DNA of 64,000 bases from GWB1-39-12 sp964435575 (GTDB lineage Bacteria; Patescibacteriota; Microgenomatia; UBA8517). Where the stretch lies: positions 1 to 64,000 of the forward strand of contig CAYSZS010000002.1 in NCBI GenBank assembly GCA_964435575.1. Direction: 5' to 3'. Below the pieces are notes generated by a model. That model worked only from the letters and a program-made list of their open reading frames with translations. It was not told the origin of the DNA and searched no databases. This document shows positions 41,346 to 48,891 of this stretch, in pieces. A program made the translations under genes and the position numbers. Position 1 is the first letter of the stretch; every line of letters begins with the position of its first letter.

Positions 41346-41612
41346 TCACTTTTTTCCTTTAAATTTAAGCCTTTTAAGAAGCCCTTTAAAGGGAGACTGG
41401 GGAGGTTTTTGGAAAAAGGAAAGATATACTATTTCAAGAATTCCCACTGTACTGACCAGAAGAAGTGCTATAAACCAGTATTTTTGGCCGTTTCTGGCCG
41501 CGCGCCACAATGCGTAACCTTTCCAGAAGAAAAGCCAAGCAAGAACGATTATTAAAAGGATTGTCGGCAAACCGTACCCGGAATTTGAAGTTAGAAAATT
41601 TTGCCAAAACAT
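41346..41612 (-). CDS. DUF5652-like two-helix membrane protein
   Basis: 88-aa membrane protein with two helices (LPTILLIIVLAWLFFWKGYAL and YWFIALLLVSTVGILEIVYL) linked by WRAARNGQK, the pattern of the DUF5652 family common in CPR bacteria and some archaea. The tail is basic. Eight bases after the SurA_N gene on the same strand. Function unknown. Confidence 0.75.
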   Translation of the reverse strand: MFWQNFLTSNSGYGLPTILLIIVLAWLFFWKGYALWRAARNGQKYWFIALLLVSTVGILEIVYLSFFQKPPQSPFKGLLKRLKFKGKK

Positions 41613-41620
41613 ATCTAAAT

Positions 41621-42280
41621 TTAGAAATTCACGAAGTAGATTATTTGTGACTCATTTTTTAGTTTAGTCATCCATTCCTGAAAGGCAGTAGAAAGCTTTT
41701 CCTGTTTCAATTGCTCTCTTATATCGTCTTTAAGATCCTCAAAAACGGCTTCCTCGCCGTAAAGGCTTTTGTTTTCTTCAAAATATTTTAAAGTATCTTC
41801 GTCAGAAATTACCACTTCCTCTTGTAATAATTTCTCTACTGTTTTTTGGATTTTTACATTTTCTTCCAAGTCTTCTCTCGTTTGGCCCTGAATGGAAAGA
41901 GCAGCGTCCAAAGTTGAACCTTGGGACTCAATCATTTTAGAAATATTTTCTATTTCTTTTTTAACATCTTCGTCTGAAACCGTGACGCCCTCTTTTTGAG
42001 CCTTCTGACTTATGAGCTCTTTAGTGATCAAGCTTTCAAGTGTCTGTTTACCCGCCCCCTTTTCGAGCTCTCTAACCAGCTCGAAACGCGTAATCGGACG
42101 TCCGGAAACAAGGGCTGCAATAAATAAACTCTTGCCAAGATAAAGTCCGAGGCCTACCACAACAAGAATTAACAATATTAAGAGGTATCTTTTTGACTTT
42201 GACTTCTTAAGGTTTTTCTTAAGGGATTCTATCCGCCCCTTCGATTTATTATTTATTTTAGCCTCTAACTTCTTAGCCAT
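41621..42280 (-). CDS. Membrane-anchored SurA N-terminal domain protein
   Basis: 219-aa extracytoplasmic protein, probably a chaperone. A basic N-terminus and a membrane anchor (LLILLILVVVGLGLYL, about 33-48) precede a SurA_N-like helical domain (ITRFELVRELEKGAGKQTLE; LITKELISQKAQKEGVTVSD; DVKKEIENI). No PpiC/rotamase domain is present, so it should bind rather than isomerise substrates. It could assist folding of the many secreted proteins in this region. Confidence 0.82.
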   Translation of the reverse strand: MAKKLEAKINNKSKGRIESLKKNLKKSKSKRYLLILLILVVVGLGLYLGKSLFIAALVSGRPITRFELVRELEKGAGKQTLESLITKELISQKAQKEGVTVSDEDVKKEIENISKMIESQGSTLDAALSIQGQTREDLEENVKIQKTVEKLLQEEVVISDEDTLKYFEENKSLYGEEAVFEDLKDDIREQLKQEKLSTAFQEWMTKLKNESQIIYFVNF

Positions 42281-42326
42281 TATTTTATGGTAGACATTAA
42301 TTAATAAAAGTAAATACTCAATTTGC

Positions 42327-42941
42327 CTACTTCAGAGCACTACGTAAATTTATTTCTACCTGGTCCCAATTCACGATATTCCACCAAGCTTCTATATAAT
42401 CAGCACGCCTATTCTGATACTTAAGATAGTAAGCGTGTTCCCAAACATCCAATCCCAGAATAGGGATCCTTTTTCTTGACAAGGGTGAATCTTGATTCTC
42501 CGTATCTTCAATTACTAATTCAGAGCCGGTTACACTCAACCAAGCCCAACCGCTTCCGAATCTTGCCAAAGCAGTTTGGCTAAATTTTTCCCTGAATGAA
42601 TCGAAAGAACCGAAATTATTAGATAGGACTTTTTTTAGGAGTCCCTCCGGGCGGGAAGCCCTCTGGGCTGGACGCATAATTTTCCAAAATAGGCTGTGGT
42701 TTGAATGACCGCCGCCGCTATTTCTTACTGCGTTACGAATATTGCCGGGAAGCCTGGGGAGATTACTGATTAGAGAGTGAACATCGAACTTGAATAGTTT
42801 GGGATATTTTTCAAGAGCCAAGTTCAGGTTGTTGATATAGGCTTGATGATGTTTCGTATGATGTATTTTCATTGTCCGCTCGTCAATATAAGGTTCAAGC
42901 GCATTGTAAGCGTAAGGTAGCTCTGGGAGTTTATGTTCCAT
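42327..42941 (-). CDS. Fe/Mn superoxide dismutase
   Basis: Disproportionates superoxide. The 204-aa protein begins ELPYAYNALEPYIDERTMKIHHTKHHQAYINNLN (in the family's order), with metal ligands His in MKIHHTKHH, His in GGHSNHSLFW, and Asp/His in LGLDVWEHAYYLKYQNRR. The segment after LFWKIM reads RPAQRASRPEG where most homologues have a Gly-rich SPNGGG, so that loop is altered. An antioxidant enzyme in a CPR genome suggests exposure to oxygen. Metal choice cannot be assigned. Confidence 0.95.
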   Translation of the reverse strand: MEHKLPELPYAYNALEPYIDERTMKIHHTKHHQAYINNLNLALEKYPKLFKFDVHSLISNLPRLPGNIRNAVRNSGGGHSNHSLFWKIMRPAQRASRPEGLLKKVLSNNFGSFDSFREKFSQTALARFGSGWAWLSVTGSELVIEDTENQDSPLSRKRIPILGLDVWEHAYYLKYQNRRADYIEAWWNIVNWDQVEINLRSALK

Positions 42942-42949
42942 GTTCGCTA

Positions 42950-43153
42950 TTATCTTCTAAACCGGTTAAGTATTAAAAAAAGTATTATGGATGCGATTAA
43001 AGAGCTTCCCAAGGGAATATAGATTCTTTTTTGGCCGATGTGGATATAAATGTCTCCCGGTAGCGTAAAAGGAATAGCTCCCCTTCTTTGTATTGCATAA
43101 ATAAAGGCAGTACATATAAAGTAAAGAACGAAGAAAAATTCAAGTGCGCTCAT
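42950..43153 (-). CDS. DUF2905 membrane protein
   Basis: 67-aa two-helix protein: N-terminal helix LEFFFVLYFICTAFIYAI, the conserved loop FTLPGDIYIHIGQKRIYIPL and a second helix (SSLIASIILFLILNRF). This LPGDI..Y.P pattern is the DUF2905 signature. Eight bases upstream of the superoxide dismutase gene on the same strand, so co-transcribed. Confidence 0.85.
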   Translation of the reverse strand: MSALEFFFVLYFICTAFIYAIQRRGAIPFTLPGDIYIHIGQKRIYIPLGSSLIASIILFLILNRFRR

Positions 43154-43232
43154 ACTTAAAATATATTAGCAAAAAAAGTTTTAACAAGTCCAGTAGTTGA
43201 TAGCGACCTGATTATTATTGTATATTTATTTA

Positions 43233-44069
43233 ATGGAAGACCAAGAGCCAAAAATGACGCCGCAAAAAGGTGAAACGACAGTTCACCAAGAGCAACCTAG
43301 TCCAATGCCTAAAATGGACACCGAACCGCCGCAGTCTCCTGAGCCGTCGTCGCACTTTACTCCGCCATCTCTAAAAACCGGCTTGGGGTTTAGGATTTTT
43401 GTCATATTATCTTTAATTATTGTTGCGGCTATATATGGAGGAGTCGTATATCTTTATAGTCAAAATCAGAAAATCAAAAAAGGCGAGACAAGCGAAAATA
43501 TTAACTCAAACTTAACTCCGACCTCCACTCCGACCCCGTCCTTCTCCCCCGATCAGGTTAAAATTAAAAACGGCAGTGTGGTTAGGGAAATTCCCGGCGG
43601 AGAAACAACTATTCTGGTTGATAAAGAAAATTACGATTCTACAGGCATAACAGGATTTGCAAAAGTTGTAGTCTCTCCCGATGAAACAAAAATTTGCTTT
43701 GAGTCCTGGCCGCCTGCGCCGGAACCTGCTTTATATATTGCCGATATAGACGGAAGTGAGGTGTCTGAAGTAAGTCCCAATAGGCAGAATTGTGTCTGGG
43801 TTCCCGACTCCCAAAAAATTATGTATGTCAACTCTTCTTCAAAAACGACCCCTGCCAATATTTATCTATTTTCCCCGACCGATGAGGTAGAAACAAACTT
43901 AACCAAAGATAGCGTTAGCGAGGGAACAGTTAGGCGTTACGAGATTGTAGGATTCTCGGCAGACGGCGGGAAAATAATTTGTACTTACGAGGATGTGGGG
44001 GGAACTGATGAGGGAATGGGAGGAGAATGCGAAATAGACTTAAGTACCCTTGCGGTTAACTTCCTTTAA
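43233..44069 (+). CDS. Membrane-anchored TolB/WD40-like beta-propeller fragment
   Basis: 278-aa bitopic protein. A Pro/Gln-rich cytoplasmic tail (about 1-50) and a membrane helix (FRIFVILSLIIVAAIYGGVVYLY) precede an extracellular part with PD40/TolB-like repeats (VVVSPDETKICFES; LYIADIDGSEVSEVSPNRQN; CVWVPDSQKIMYVN; VGFSADGGKIICTYED). The 150 or so extracellular residues make only part of a propeller. I chose the ATG at 43233: TATATT lies six bases upstream with TTGATA 18 bases before it. The 3' end overlaps the convergent signal-peptidase gene by 30 bp. Confidence 0.72.
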   Translation: MEDQEPKMTPQKGETTVHQEQPSPMPKMDTEPPQSPEPSSHFTPPSLKTGLGFRIFVILSLIIVAAIYGGVVYLYSQNQKIKKGETSENINSNLTPTSTPTPSFSPDQVKIKNGSVVREIPGGETTILVDKENYDSTGITGFAKVVVSPDETKICFESWPPAPEPALYIADIDGSEVSEVSPNRQNCVWVPDSQKIMYVNSSSKTTPANIYLFSPTDEVETNLTKDSVSEGTVRRYEIVGFSADGGKIICTYEDVGGTDEGMGGECEIDLSTLAVNFL

Positions 44070-44696
44070 ATAGTCAACTTCATTTTTAATTAGGTAAATT
44101 GAAGGCGCAGCTATAAAAATCAGAAATCCGGGGAGCGTTTTTAGGGCGACGTCGAAATAACCCATAAAGGGGATGATTAATACAACTTTACCCAAGATTT
44201 CACTTCTTTTCACTCTTACCGGATCGGGTTGGGAATTCGCATCCCCTTTGGTTATAAAATAACTTGCGTCTTTCTCATTGACTTTATCAATAATTCGATG
44301 GGTAACCGCTTTTCCGCTGACAAGGCTTGTTTTAGGGTTTACTTCTTTATAGGTTATAATGTCCTCTTTCGAGTAAGATAGAGAAGGTAACGAAACCACT
44401 ATGCTTCCGGGATCAATTCCCGGCGACATTGAATTTGTGGTAATTGAAGAAATTCTGACGCCGCTAGCTTTTTCGGAATACTTGGTGAGTGTAAATACTG
44501 CAATTATTCCAAGATAAACAATAAAAAACGCCGGGATTAGATTTTCGAATACTCTTTCAATATAAAAATCGTATTCAAAGTCGATGGCGCGAATAATGAT
44601 TTTTTTTATTTTCGGTTTTAGTTTATTCCAAAAAGAAAAAAACGTGTCCATAAACCCGTATGAGTCGCGAAGATATTCGTAAGTGCTATAACGCAT
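44040..44696 (-). CDS. Signal peptidase I, SipW/archaeal (S26B) type
   Basis: 218-aa membrane protease removing signal peptides. A first membrane helix (FFIVYLGIIAVFTL) is followed by the catalytic Ser in TTNSMSPGIDPGSIVV and by VTHRIIDKV, where His replaces the Lys of typical bacterial SPase I, as in SipW and archaeal/ER enzymes; a C-terminal helix (LPGFLIFIAAPSIYLI) follows. It opens an island of secreted proteins with SipW-type signals, and is one of two such peptidases here (the other is at 50289). Confidence 0.9.
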   Translation of the reverse strand: MRYSTYEYLRDSYGFMDTFFSFWNKLKPKIKKIIIRAIDFEYDFYIERVFENLIPAFFIVYLGIIAVFTLTKYSEKASGVRISSITTNSMSPGIDPGSIVVSLPSLSYSKEDIITYKEVNPKTSLVSGKAVTHRIIDKVNEKDASYFITKGDANSQPDPVRVKRSEILGKVVLIIPFMGYFDVALKTLPGFLIFIAAPSIYLIKNEVDYLKEVNRKGT

Positions 44697-44801
44697 AATT
44701 TTGGGGCTATTATGAGGTTATTTAGAAGAAATTTCAAATACGTATTCCAGCAGACCGCTGAATTTCTATGTATATGATAGATTATTTAATAATGAGAAAA
44801 T

Positions 44802-45458
44802 CTAGATAACCAAGTCTTTAGCCAGTTTCTTCGCCCGTTTTTTAAAAAACTTCTTCAGTTCATTGAGAGTTAATGGTTTTAGCATTTTGGGTAAGTATTC
44901 AAACTCCTCAACTGCCAGAAAATCGGCAGCTAAAGTTAAAGGATCGCGTTCAGTCCGGAATTTCACTTTTACCCCCTCAATTAGGTCCCACACAGTATAT
45001 TCATCAAGTAAAAAGTAAAGATCAACGTAATCTTTGACTTCGCTACGCTGGTTCATGAGCAGCAGTTTATTAACAGCGATATCTAGTAGACTGTCTACCG
45101 TTACTTTTTTATAGCTAGTCCCTGGTTCTAATCTTTTGTATGGATAATATGCGAAGTCTAATTTTAATTTCTTGCCGCCGTCAAAATTCAAGAGGTAAAT
45201 AAAAGTGTCTTCTGCCCGTTGTGGTTGAATAGTAAACTTTAACTGCTTTCCCCATTCTAAAAGAAAGGAAAATAGCATTTGATTGTCAAACCTTTTATCT
45301 GCGAAGAAATCCAAATCAAGACTTTCACGATGTTTGAGATAGACTTCACTAAGTGCCGTTCCTCCTGAAAAGTAAAAGTTGTTGGTAAGAAAAGAGTTAG
45401 CGGCGATTTTTACGAAAATACTTTTCTGCTCTGGTGTCAGTATTGTTACTTCCCCCAT
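44802..45458 (-). CDS. AbiEii/AbiGii-type nucleotidyltransferase toxin
   Basis: 218-aa nucleotidyltransferase-fold protein like AbiEii, the toxin of type IV toxin-antitoxin/abortive-infection systems. FYFSGGTALSEVYL (about 28-41) and RESLDLDFF (about 44-52) supply the GG[S/T] and DxD motifs; KLKLDFAYYPY (about 97) gives the third acidic strand and VNKLLLMNQR the conserved Lys helix. It overlaps an upstream small gene by 13 bp, consistent with a toxin-partner pair. Confidence 0.8.
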   Translation of the reverse strand: MGEVTILTPEQKSIFVKIAANSFLTNNFYFSGGTALSEVYLKHRESLDLDFFADKRFDNQMLFSFLLEWGKQLKFTIQPQRAEDTFIYLLNFDGGKKLKLDFAYYPYKRLEPGTSYKKVTVDSLLDIAVNKLLLMNQRSEVKDYVDLYFLLDEYTVWDLIEGVKVKFRTERDPLTLAADFLAVEEFEYLPKMLKPLTLNELKKFFKKRAKKLAKDLVI

Positions 45459-45646
45459 ATTAGAAGGTTAAAAAGGCGTTTTTTACGAGGGAAAAGTTTT
45501 AACCTATCCCAATATTTCTTGACCTTAGAAAGTTCTATTTTTTCTCCTTTCTCCGGTCCATAATTGATCGCACGTTCCAAAAGCATTATTCGTCCATGTT
45601 CAGACTTTGCGAGTTTTTTCGCATCATAATCCCAAATATATGTCAT
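45446..45646 (-). CDS. Small partner of the AbiEii-type toxin (putative antitoxin)
   Basis: 66-aa basic protein (MTYIWDYDAKKLAKSEHGRI at the start; rich in Lys/Arg at the end) whose 3' end overlaps the AbiEii-type gene by 13 bp. Genomic neighbours of AbiEii genes in CPR genomes often include a short protein of this appearance. No AbiEi winged helix is evident because it is too short. Antitoxin role is inferred from position only. Confidence 0.55.
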   Translation of the reverse strand: MTYIWDYDAKKLAKSEHGRIMLLERAINYGPEKGEKIELSKVKKYWDRLKLFPRKKRLFNLLIWGK

Positions 45647-45860
45647 AAGATAATTGTATAACTTCGTAGCAAAAGAGGCAAATTCATGTGATGGTCGCCT
45701 ACATTTAGTAAGGTCAATTATATAACTTAAAAAATGATGTTGTTTTATTTATTAAGTATCAGTTGACAGGGCAAAAATGTGATGTTAGTCTAAATATACA
45801 TTTTTTCTTTCAGTTATATACGTCTCCTGCCCCGAGATTATTGTCCCATATTATAGTTTG

Positions 45861-47291
45861 ATGAAGAGAATTTTAATTTCTGTCATAACTTTAGGATTAG
45901 TAGCTGCTTTAGCGGTGAGTATAACAGGCTCCTTTTTTTCTGACACCGAAACGTCAAAAGATAATATACTTCAGGCAGGAGAACTTGATCTAAAAATAGA
46001 CAATACCAGTTATTACAACGGTAAACCCTATCCCGACGCATCGTGGGAACCCGATGATCTTCCAGGGCACCTTTTTTTTAATTTTCAGGATTTAAAACCG
46101 GGTGACTGGGGTGAAGATACAATTTCTTTGCGGGTTGACGATAACGACGCCTGGGCTTGTATGAAAATAACCCATACCGAGGATGACGACGAGACTTGTA
46201 ACGAACCAGAATTAAAAGACGATCCAACCTGTGATGATCCCGACGATGATAAAAAAGACGGAGAATTAGGGTCCCATCTTTCTTTTATCTTCTGGGTTGA
46301 CGACGGAGATAATGTTTTAGAGAAAGATGAAGAAGAAGGAATAATAAGGCAACAGGATTTGGTTGGCAATGTTTTTGACGGAAAGATTATAAACCTCGCA
46401 GATGCATTGGGAGGAGTTTTGGGTTTAGCGGGACCGCTTGTGGGTAGTAAAACTTACTACATCGGCAAAGCCTGGTGCTTCGGCGAAATGACTATTACTC
46501 CTCTTCCCGATAATACCGGTGTAAGTCCGGAAGTTGATTCGGGAATAAAATGCGACGGGGCTGAGCTGAATAACGAAACCCAAACAGACCAGGTTTTGGT
46601 CGATTTTGAATTTAGCGCTTATCAATCAAGAAATAATCCCAATTTTACTTGTTCAGGTGAAAAACCGTCAGGTACTCCAACCCCGACATTAACACCCACT
46701 CCCCCGCTCGCCTGTAATAAGGCAGATGTAATGCTCGTTCTCGATAGATCGGGAAGTATTAGTTCTACGGAGCTTGTGCAATTAAAAACTGCTGCTAAGG
46801 ATTTCGTTGATTCTTTGACACTGGCTTTGGACGGAAATCACGCAGGAAAATCAAGTTTTGCAACAACAGGAACTTTAAATCATCACTTGACGAGCGATCC
46901 CACTAGTCTCAAGGCAGCAATTGACGCAATGATTTCAGGTGGCTGGACGAACCTTAAAGAAGGCATTGACCTTGCAAAAACGGAGTTGGATAATCCAGGC
47001 GATGGACATGACAGAGCCGATGGTGTCTCCCTTGACAAGATGATTGTCATCACAGACGGTAATCCTAATAGACCACTAGACGGTGATCCCCCACCTGACG
47101 TAGATGCAAAAAATGCAGCTGATGTAGCAAAAGCAGCCGGGGTAGAAATCTTTGTGGTTGGAGTTGGCAGCGATGTTGATGCTACTTATCTAACAAACGA
47201 TATAGCAACTGCTGGAGCTGGTCATTATTATTCCGCATCAGATTACTCAGGCTTACAGACAATTCTTTCCGGACTTGATCTTTGCGATTAA
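45861..47291 (+). CDS. SipW-dependent TasA/camelysin-like protein with von Willebrand A domain
   Basis: 476-aa secreted protein. The N-terminal signal (LISVITLGLVAALAVSITGS) runs into FFSDTETS..N.L.AGELDLKIDN, the TasA/camelysin-type motif cleaved by SipW. A beta-sandwich follows (about 25-265, Asp-rich, with paired Cys). A Pro-Thr linker (TPTPTLTPTPPL) precedes a von Willebrand A domain with a complete MIDAS: LDRSGSI (DxSxS), Thr in GGWTNLKEG and Asp in VITDGNPN. This combination suggests a cell-surface fibre or adhesion protein. The ATG at 45861 follows TATTAT by six bases; an upstream TTGACA-17-TAGTCT (from 45763) may be a second promoter. Confidence 0.85.
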   Translation: MKRILISVITLGLVAALAVSITGSFFSDTETSKDNILQAGELDLKIDNTSYYNGKPYPDASWEPDDLPGHLFFNFQDLKPGDWGEDTISLRVDDNDAWACMKITHTEDDDETCNEPELKDDPTCDDPDDDKKDGELGSHLSFIFWVDDGDNVLEKDEEEGIIRQQDLVGNVFDGKIINLADALGGVLGLAGPLVGSKTYYIGKAWCFGEMTITPLPDNTGVSPEVDSGIKCDGAELNNETQTDQVLVDFEFSAYQSRNNPNFTCSGEKPSGTPTPTLTPTPPLACNKADVMLVLDRSGSISSTELVQLKTAAKDFVDSLTLALDGNHAGKSSFATTGTLNHHLTSDPTSLKAAIDAMISGGWTNLKEGIDLAKTELDNPGDGHDRADGVSLDKMIVITDGNPNRPLDGDPPPDVDAKNAADVAKAAGVEIFVVGVGSDVDATYLTNDIATAGAGHYYSASDYSGLQTILSGLDLCD

Positions 47292-47298
47292 TTACATA

Positions 47299-47547
47299 AT
47301 GAGATTGGATAGCGAAGAACACCAAACTTCAGTAGAAAAACGGGAAATGTGGAGGCGAGAATTATTTTCAATGGCTCCATATTTATATAAACATCCGGAA
47401 AATAAAGATTTGCAAAAGTACGGAGCAATTCTTACAGATATTGTAAGACAGATTGAATGGGGAGGGGTTTACCCTATTGATTACAGTGGCGGTAAAGGAA
47501 ATGTTATTTTCAATTTTGAAACGGGTGAATTTCGTACTCTGGATTAA
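47299..47547 (+). CDS. Small cytoplasmic protein, unknown function
   Basis: 82-aa hydrophilic protein (SVEKREMWRRELFSMAPYLY; ILTDIVRQIEWGG; NVIFNFETGEFRTLD). No family recognised. It starts 7 bases after the vWA-protein stop, so it is co-transcribed with it. An upstream TTG start would overlap that gene. It sits between two secreted proteins but has no signal itself. Confidence 0.5.
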   Translation: MRLDSEEHQTSVEKREMWRRELFSMAPYLYKHPENKDLQKYGAILTDIVRQIEWGGVYPIDYSGGKGNVIFNFETGEFRTLD

Positions 47548-47676
47548 ACCCTTACGAAATTACTTTTACCTTTTGCATAACCAATTAATATTTTAAATGG
47601 TTCTATAAGGGGTAAAAACCCTTAATAGCCAAGCTTTTACTAAAAAAGCCTCTGGATTAGATTGTTGGTGAAAAAG

Positions 47677-48606
47677 ATGAAGAAAATTTTATTAAGTTTA
47701 TTTGTAATTGGTGTCGTATCAGTAGCAGGAGTCCTCGCAACCCGAGCATTTTTCAGTGATACCGAGACATCAGTCGGCAATACATTCGTAGCCGGAGACA
47801 TTGATCTACAGATTGATAACGAAAGCTATGCAATAGACTGTACTATTCCTGACGGAGACGGTAATCCTCCAGCAGAATGTAAAGGTGTACTGGCAGCAAG
47901 CTCTAATACGTCATGGCAGCTTACCGACTTAACAGTTGAGAAGTTTTTTGACTTTGTAGACCTTAAACCGGGAGATTATGGCGAAGACACAATATCCGTT
48001 CACGTCGGAAGTAATGATGCTTGGGTTTGTGCCTCAGCCCGTATTACGGAAGATCAAGACAATTCCTGTACAGATCCTGAACAAACAGATGAATTAGTTG
48101 CTTGCGTTAATCCAAATGGAAACGGAGAGCTTGATGAAGACCTAAATTTCGCTTTCTGGGTTGACGATGGAGATAACGTATTTGAAGCTTGTCCAGAGGG
48201 AACGGGTGAATGTGAGGATGAAAAAGTCTTTTTATTGGGGCCTCTCGAAGGACTAGGTACTCAAGGACAAATCGCTCTTGCTGATACCCAAGGCGGTGTA
48301 CTTGGTGCAGGAAATCCTATCCCTGGCGATACAACTTTCTATATAGGTAAAGTGTGGTGTTTTGGAGAATTAACTCCTGAACCCAAAGATTCTCATGATG
48401 TGCAGGGAGCTCCTATCAACGGAACTCCAGTCGAAAGGGGAACCGGTTGGCTTTGTGATGGGACACTAGTTGATAACGCTGCTCAAACTGACAGTGTTGT
48501 TGGTGATTTACAATTTTATGCAGAACAGGCAAGACATAATGATGAGTTTTTGTGTAGTAAAGATTACGAACCTGTTTGGCCTACGCCAACACAAACATCT
48601 GATTAG
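47677..48606 (+). CDS. SipW-dependent TasA/camelysin-like secreted protein
   Basis: 309-aa secreted protein. Signal ILLSLFVIGVVSVAGVLATR leads to AFFSDTETSVGNTFVAGDID, the SipW-type cleavage region and first strand. The mature part is acidic and Cys-rich with EKFFDFVDLKPGDYGEDTI, which recurs in the neighbouring paralogues (45861 and 48892). It lacks an added domain. GGTGA precedes the ATG by 8 bases. TasA-like proteins form extracellular fibres in Bacillus; a similar surface-polymer role is inferred. A large hairpin and T tract follow at 48616. Confidence 0.85.
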   Translation: MKKILLSLFVIGVVSVAGVLATRAFFSDTETSVGNTFVAGDIDLQIDNESYAIDCTIPDGDGNPPAECKGVLAASSNTSWQLTDLTVEKFFDFVDLKPGDYGEDTISVHVGSNDAWVCASARITEDQDNSCTDPEQTDELVACVNPNGNGELDEDLNFAFWVDDGDNVFEACPEGTGECEDEKVFLLGPLEGLGTQGQIALADTQGGVLGAGNPIPGDTTFYIGKVWCFGELTPEPKDSHDVQGAPINGTPVERGTGWLCDGTLVDNAAQTDSVVGDLQFYAEQARHNDEFLCSKDYEPVWPTPTQTSD

Positions 48607-48615
48607 TTTTTTTCT

Positions 48616-48697
48616 CTAGCGTTTTAGGGTGGGGTCAAAGAGATAAATGAGTTTCGACTCGGAACTCTCTTGCCCACCCAAGCTAGGGGACTTTTTT
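48616..48697 (+). terminator. Large hairpin with T tract (terminator or attenuator)
   Basis: CTAGC/GCTAG and GGGTGGG/CCCACCC, then AAGAGA/TCTCTT, enclose a 71-base hairpin (48616-48686) followed by six T at 48692-48697. It ends the upstream TasA-like unit or acts as an attenuator for the next. Confidence 0.6.
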
Positions 48698-48891
48698 GCA
48701 AAAGATACTAAGCAAAATTAGCTCCTTTCCGAGTGAAACTCTATAAGATGCTCATAAGGAGTAATCAAATTAGGGTCACGGTTAGATAGACCCGTTAGAT
48801 ACAAAGTTATCTAACTTGGGTCATCTAACGTGATTCCGTTTGATGCTCATAAGAGCTATCAAACCGGAAGGAGGTGAATATATTTAAAATT
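48698..48891 (+). promoter_or_regulatory. Multi-hairpin RNA leader, riboswitch-like
   Basis: Hairpin 2: CTCCTT (48722)/AAGGAG (48756) with inner GAGT-gaa-ACTC. Hairpin 3: TCACGGTTAGAT..ATCTAACGTGA (48775-48832), with inner GACCC/GGGTC and GTTAGATA/TATCTAAC. Hairpin 4: CCGTTTGAT (48836)/ATCAAACCGG (48858). The last is followed at once by the ribosome site AAGGAGG (48868-48874). CTCCTTTCC at 48722-48730 could instead pair with GGAAGGAG of the ribosome site. GATGCTCATAAG occurs twice (48748, 48842). Confidence 0.65.

Noticed and set aside
42630..42685. GC-rich stretch in the superoxide dismutase gene as a fourth in-frame palindrome insert
   Set aside because: The protein loop there has the usual length and the DNA has no clean inverted repeat.
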